Below, piece by piece: positions 60,993 through 64,000 of a DNA stretch of 64,000 nucleotides. The first letter of the stretch is position 1. Each line of letters opens with the position of its first letter. The translations under genes and the position numbers were made by a program. Below the pieces are notes generated by a model. That model worked only from the letters and a program-made list of their open reading frames with translations. It did no database searches and was not told where the DNA came from. The DNA comes from Chitinophaga rupis (GTDB lineage Bacteria; Bacteroidota; Bacteroidia; Chitinophagales; Chitinophagaceae). Location: the NCBI RefSeq assembly GCF_900109685.1, contig NZ_FOBB01000001.1:496001-560000 (forward strand), in the 5' to 3' direction.

Positions 60993-61655
60993 ATGAAATA
61001 TCGTCACGTCGTATTTATCGTAGTATTGATCCTGATCATAGACCAGGCGCTGAAGTTTTGGATAAAAACTCACCTGTATATGCAGCAGGAGTTTGTGATC
61101 CTCCCCAACTGGTTCCGCATTCATTTCATTGAAAATGAAGGAATGGCGTATGGCCTAAAGTTCGGAGGGGACTTCGGTAAAATATTGCTGACCTTATTTC
61201 GCCTGGTAGCCGTGGTAATTGGTTTCTGGTACATGCGCAAGCTGGTAGCCCAGAAATTCCATACCGGCTTGCTCATTTGCGGCTCCCTGATACTGGCCGG
61301 TGCAGCGGGCAACCTAATAGACAGTATGTTCTACGGGCTTATTTTCAGTGACAGCAGCTATGATATTGCCCGTTTTATGCCAAAGGAAGGCGGTTACGGC
61401 GCCTTTTTACACGGCCGGGTGGTAGATATGCTGTACTTCCCTATTTATGAAGGTTACCTGCCTAAATGGATCCCTATCAAGGGCGGCGATTATTTTATTT
61501 TCTTCCGTCCCGTATTTAATATTGCAGATGCAGCCATTTCTACCGGGGTAATTACCATCCTGGTGTTCCAGCGCCGCTTTTTCAGCAAACGCGTGGAAAC
61601 TACGAGCGATAACGGCACGCGTAATGAGGCCGTGGTAAATGGCGCAGTAGAATAA
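60993..61655 (+). CDS. lspA: Lipoprotein signal peptidase (signal peptidase II)
   Basis: LspA removes signal peptides of diacylglyceryl prolipoproteins in the inner membrane. The protein has 220 residues and four transmembrane segments. The catalytic Asp residues are in GAAGNLIDSMFYG and VFNIADAAISTG; FIENEGMAYGLKFGG and HGRVVDMLYFPIYEGYLPKW are other conserved blocks. It is longer than the E. coli enzyme because of an extra loop (about residues 115-150), as usual in Bacteroidota. Many lipoproteins in this window would be its substrates. Confidence 0.95.
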   Translation: MKYRHVVFIVVLILIIDQALKFWIKTHLYMQQEFVILPNWFRIHFIENEGMAYGLKFGGDFGKILLTLFRLVAVVIGFWYMRKLVAQKFHTGLLICGSLILAGAAGNLIDSMFYGLIFSDSSYDIARFMPKEGGYGAFLHGRVVDMLYFPIYEGYLPKWIPIKGGDYFIFFRPVFNIADAAISTGVITILVFQRRFFSKRVETTSDNGTRNEAVVNGAVE

Positions 61656-61911
61656 AGCATTCTCCGCCGGTCATTCACAATCTGTTATTCATTATATATG
61701 AACGCTACCTTGCTTTCCATGGGTAGGGGCATTTACGTATATGCATTGTCGTTTGCCAAAACATCATCCCCACTCCATATATGAGCAGATGGACAAGAAC
61801 CTGAAAGATGTATTTGAATCTGACAGGTCTTTTGCTTTATCCAAACACCTCTCAACAAGCATCAACACATTCAAATAATTCTATTAACCGTCATCAGCAT
61901 ACACATTTAGG

Positions 61912-62036
61912 CACAAATCAAACTTACATATTAGCATATCAGATCAACCCTTTAAAGCATCCCAACCAACAAATTAGCACATTAGCATACCAGCACATTA
62001 CTCCATCTGTACATCGCAAATCAGCACATTTGCACA
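61912..62036. repeat. One-sided family F repeat cluster
   Basis: ATTAGCATATCAGAT, ATTAGCACATTAGCATACC, CAGCACATT and ATTTGCACATC units in the same orientation, period about eight bases. The reverse arm, if any, is absent. Confidence 0.6.
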
Positions 62037-62086
62037 TCTTCTCATTCCCCCTCTCCCCCTCATTTTCGGACTTTTTTTCTCCCAGC

Positions 62087-62117
62087 TTTGAAAAGTTAAT
62101 TCCCTTTTATACATTTG
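62087..62117 (+). promoter_or_regulatory. Bacteroidota promoter of the TonB receptor gene
   Basis: TTTG at 62087-62090 and TACATTTG at 62110-62117, separated by 19 bases: -33 and -7 elements at the canonical spacing. The start site should be near 62124, giving a leader of about 140 bases before the ATG at 62263. It is the best promoter in the window. Confidence 0.75.
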
Positions 62118-62262
62118 TCCACAAATTCTATAGACTATATGATTTTTAGGAGTGCTCATATACAGTATGCCTTTGACCGATGTTGTGTAAACAGCGCATA
62201 CACAATACATTATTAATCTATACCTACCATACATTAAAAACTTTACCACCAAATAAACTACA

Positions 62263-64000
62263 ATGCAACGAATTAAGTCTACCTACCTGTGGCTGTTACT
62301 ACTGCTACTACCTGTACTGGCACAGGCGCAGCTGAATGGCAGCTATATTATAGCCGGACGGATCGTAGATGATAAGGGAGAGGCCCTTCCCGGCGCCTCC
62401 ATCCAGATAAAGAACACTTCTTTTGGCACCACAACAGACAGCACCGGACATTTTGAGCTGACCACCAACACCAAATTCCCCTACCGGCTGGTGGTACGCC
62501 TCATTGGCTACCAACCGCAGGAATTTGATGTACGTAACAGCAACAGCCGCCTGCAGATACAATTATATACCCAATCCTTACTGGTGAATGAAGTGGTGGT
62601 ATCTGCCAGCCGCCAGCAGGAAAAGCTGTTAAAATCACCGGTAGCCATTGAAAAGCTGGACATACGGGCGCTGAAATCCACGCCCGCAGCCTCTTTTTAC
62701 GACGCTATCGGCAACCTCAAAGGCGTGCAGATGACCACAGCCGGCCTTACCTTTAAAGTGTTCAACACCCGCGGCTTTAACGTGCCCAATAACTTCCGGT
62801 TCATGCAGCTGGTAGATGGGGTGGATAACCAGGCCGCTACCCTGGGCGTACCTTTGGGTAACGCCATCGGGCCCACAGAGCTTGATATCTTAAGCGTGGA
62901 GGTTACGCCCGGCGCATCTTCTGCCCTGTATGGCATGAACGCCATTAACGGCATGTCTAACCTTGTCACTAAAAATCCCTTTCAGTACCAGGGCGTAAGC
63001 GTAATGCAGAAGGTGGCCTTTAACCATTTTGATGGTAAAGGCAGCTCACCCAAGCCCATCACGGAAACTGCCATCCGTTATGCGCAGGCGATCAATGATA
63101 AATGGGCATTTAAAGTGAATTTCAGCTACATGAAGGGTACCGACTGGTATGCCGACAGCCATAATGACTTTAACCCGCAAAGCAAGGCCAATCCTGACTT
63201 TCCGCAGCTAAGCGGTGCAGATAACATTGCCAATGATGCGTGGAATAAATATGCAGACCAGACAGATATTGCTATTAAGGATAAAGACGGCCGCGCCTAC
63301 AATGTACATCGCACCGGTTACTGGGAAAAAGACCTGGTAGGCGATTATGGTGTAAAGAATGTAAAAGCCGATGCAGCCCTGCATTATAAGATCAATCCTA
63401 AGCTGGAATTGTCTTATGCATACCGTGTAGGCCTGATGGATGGCTTCTTTCAGCGTGGTAACCGTATTGGTTTAAAGAATGTATTGGTGCAGAACCACAA
63501 GCTGGAGCTGGTGCATAATGATTTTACCCTGCGCTCCTACATCTCCATTGAAAACACCGGCGACTCCTACAATATGAACCCGCTGGCCGATAACCTGGAG
63601 AAATCCTTTAAATCAGATAACCAGTGGAAAGCGGATTATACCAAAGCGCTTAATGACGCCCTCACCGCCACTCCCGGCGACCTGGTAAGCGCCCACCGCG
63701 CAGCACGCGCTGCTGCAGATAATGGCCGCTGGACACCCGGCACCGCTGCATTTGATGCGCAGTTAGCCAAGATCAAAAGCATTAACGACTGGGATATTTA
63801 CCCGGTATCCAAAGACTCTACCAACAAATCCGGCGGTGCAGCCTTACTGCAAATGAGCCGCTTTTACCATACAGAAGGTACCTGGAACCTGCGCCAGTAC
63901 GTTCATTTTGCCGATGTACTGATAGGCGCTGATTACCGTACCTATGAGATCATCCCCGATGGAAACAACTTCGTGGACTTTACCCGCTCGCTGGACAAAC
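62263..64000 (+). CDS. TonB-dependent receptor with carboxypeptidase-like domain (3' truncated)
   Basis: An outer-membrane TonB-dependent transporter, of which 579 residues are visible before the window ends. A signal peptide (hydrophobic WLLLLLLPVLAQA, about residues 10-22) is followed by a carboxypeptidase-regulatory-like extension (IAGRIVDDKGEALPGASIQIKN, then FELTT, VVRLIGYQPQEF) and the plug domain: NEVVVSASRQQEKLLKSPVAIE, GLTFKVFNTRGFNVPNNFRF, QLVDGVDNQAATLG and ELDILSVEVTPGASSALYGMNAINGM. The barrel begins near residue 240 (VSVMQKVAFNHFDG). It is not the SusC type with its paired SusD visible here. The substrate is unknown. ATG 62263 is the only reasonable start. Confidence 0.94.
   Translation, partial: MQRIKSTYLWLLLLLLPVLAQAQLNGSYIIAGRIVDDKGEALPGASIQIKNTSFGTTTDSTGHFELTTNTKFPYRLVVRLIGYQPQEFDVRNSNSRLQIQLYTQSLLVNEVVVSASRQQEKLLKSPVAIEKLDIRALKSTPAASFYDAIGNLKGVQMTTAGLTFKVFNTRGFNVPNNFRFMQLVDGVDNQAATLGVPLGNAIGPTELDILSVEVTPGASSALYGMNAINGMSNLVTKNPFQYQGVSVMQKVAFNHFDGKGSSPKPITETAIRYAQAINDKWAFKVNFSYMKGTDWYADSHNDFNPQSKANPDFPQLSGADNIANDAWNKYADQTDIAIKDKDGRAYNVHRTGYWEKDLVGDYGVKNVKADAALHYKINPKLELSYAYRVGLMDGFFQRGNRIGLKNVLVQNHKLELVHNDFTLRSYISIENTGDSYNMNPLADNLEKSFKSDNQWKADYTKALNDALTATPGDLVSAHRAARAAADNGRWTPGTAAFDAQLAKIKSINDWDIYPVSKDSTNKSGGAALLQMSRFYHTEGTWNLRQYVHFADVLIGADYRTYEIIPDGNNFVDFTRSLDK

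Larger units (their letters stand above)
61656..62262. other. Non-coding stretch between lspA and the TonB receptor gene
   Basis: 607 bases. It holds no supported gene. From about 61912 to 62036 there is a one-sided cluster of family-F units (ATTAGCACATTAGCATACCAGCACATT and TTTGCACATC-like). A full promoter for the receptor gene lies at 62087-62117. A 113-codon frame over the repeats is dismissed as chance. Confidence 0.55.

Noticed and set aside
61808-62149. 113-codon plus-strand frame between lspA and the TonB receptor
   Set aside because: It covers the family-F repeat cluster and the receptor promoter; the protein is repetitive His/Asn/Gln-rich and looks like translated repeats.
1-64000. 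tRNA, rRNA, insertion sequence or prophage genes
   Set aside because: No cloverleaf-like segment, rRNA-like conserved block, transposase or integrase frame was seen by reading both strands, though a covariance-model search could not be run.

Overview
The window is chromosomal DNA of a member of the Bacteroidota, most likely the Chitinophagaceae (Chitinophaga-like). The evidence is direct: GldB and a GldF-GldG fusion (gliding-associated proteins), a MurF-alanine racemase fusion, a TonB receptor with a carboxypeptidase-like plug extension, DUF1501/DUF1553/DUF1800 proteins, a DUF5777 barrel beside YceI, an ECF sigma factor with a periplasmic 'sensor of sigma factor' gene, and several exact copies of the Bacteroidota -7 promoter element TAnnTTTG. 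I found no rRNA, tRNA, insertion sequence, prophage or CRISPR array. Most of the region is core metabolism and envelope biogenesis.

Layout. 1-3.9 kb: end of a PiT phosphate carrier, rfbA, galE and an orphan C-terminal transketolase half. 4.1-5.9 kb: ECF sigma factor, one-TM anti-sigma-like protein and periplasmic sensor. 6.1-7.6 kb: metallo-beta-lactamase-fold hydrolase converging on a PIN toxin-antitoxin pair. 7.7-13.6 kb (minus strand): elongasome operon mreB-mreC-mreD-mrdA-rodA. 13.8-19.1 kb: purD, then POT and OPT peptide transporters. 19.2-31.2 kb: a nucleotidyltransferase and an 11-kb Planctomycete-style block (cytochrome c/DUF1549/DUF1553 lipoprotein, two DUF1501 proteins, DUF1800, NHL propeller, DUF2231-cytochrome-LRR protein) around an AraC regulator. 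31.4-37.9 kb: molybdenum cofactor genes moeA, moaC, mobA, moaE, moaD, moaA and moeB-rhodanese, interrupted by a higBA module with two operator-like palindromes. 37.9-45.9 kb: M48 protease, GNAT, AraC, serS, nadE, an outer-membrane barrel, gldB, apaG. 46.2-48.7 kb: HExxH protein, DUF5777 barrel, YceI, cytochrome lipoprotein. 48.9-61.7 kb: murF, an unknown secreted protein, a 1.2-kb gene-poor stretch, methylmalonyl-CoA epimerase, iscS, an iscU-like gene whose first cluster cysteine is replaced by His, gldFG, terC, murF-alr, lspA. 62.3 kb to the end: a TonB-dependent receptor running off the window.

The most unusual signal is between the genes. Many gaps carry short arrays with a seven-base period, usually as an inverted pair flanking a core of a few to about 120 bases and often touching a stop or start codon. 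At least six different heptamer sequences are used in different gaps (TAAATCT, GGCAGTT, GTCCATA, TTAACGC, GCTAACA and AATTACG types; a GTGAAGC type is also possible), and there is a related family built on an eight-base unit. The shared design with unshared sequence suggests a common mechanism of origin or function that ordinary terminators do not explain. This is the main candidate for something undescribed.

Functionally the window is rich in cell-wall elongation (MreBCD, PBP2, RodA, two MurF modules, alanine racemase, LspA), Moco synthesis, Fe-S assembly and gliding-related envelope proteins. The minus-strand operons (mre, DUF1501 block, moeB-M48-GNAT, YceI block) are compact, with overlaps or gaps of a few bases.
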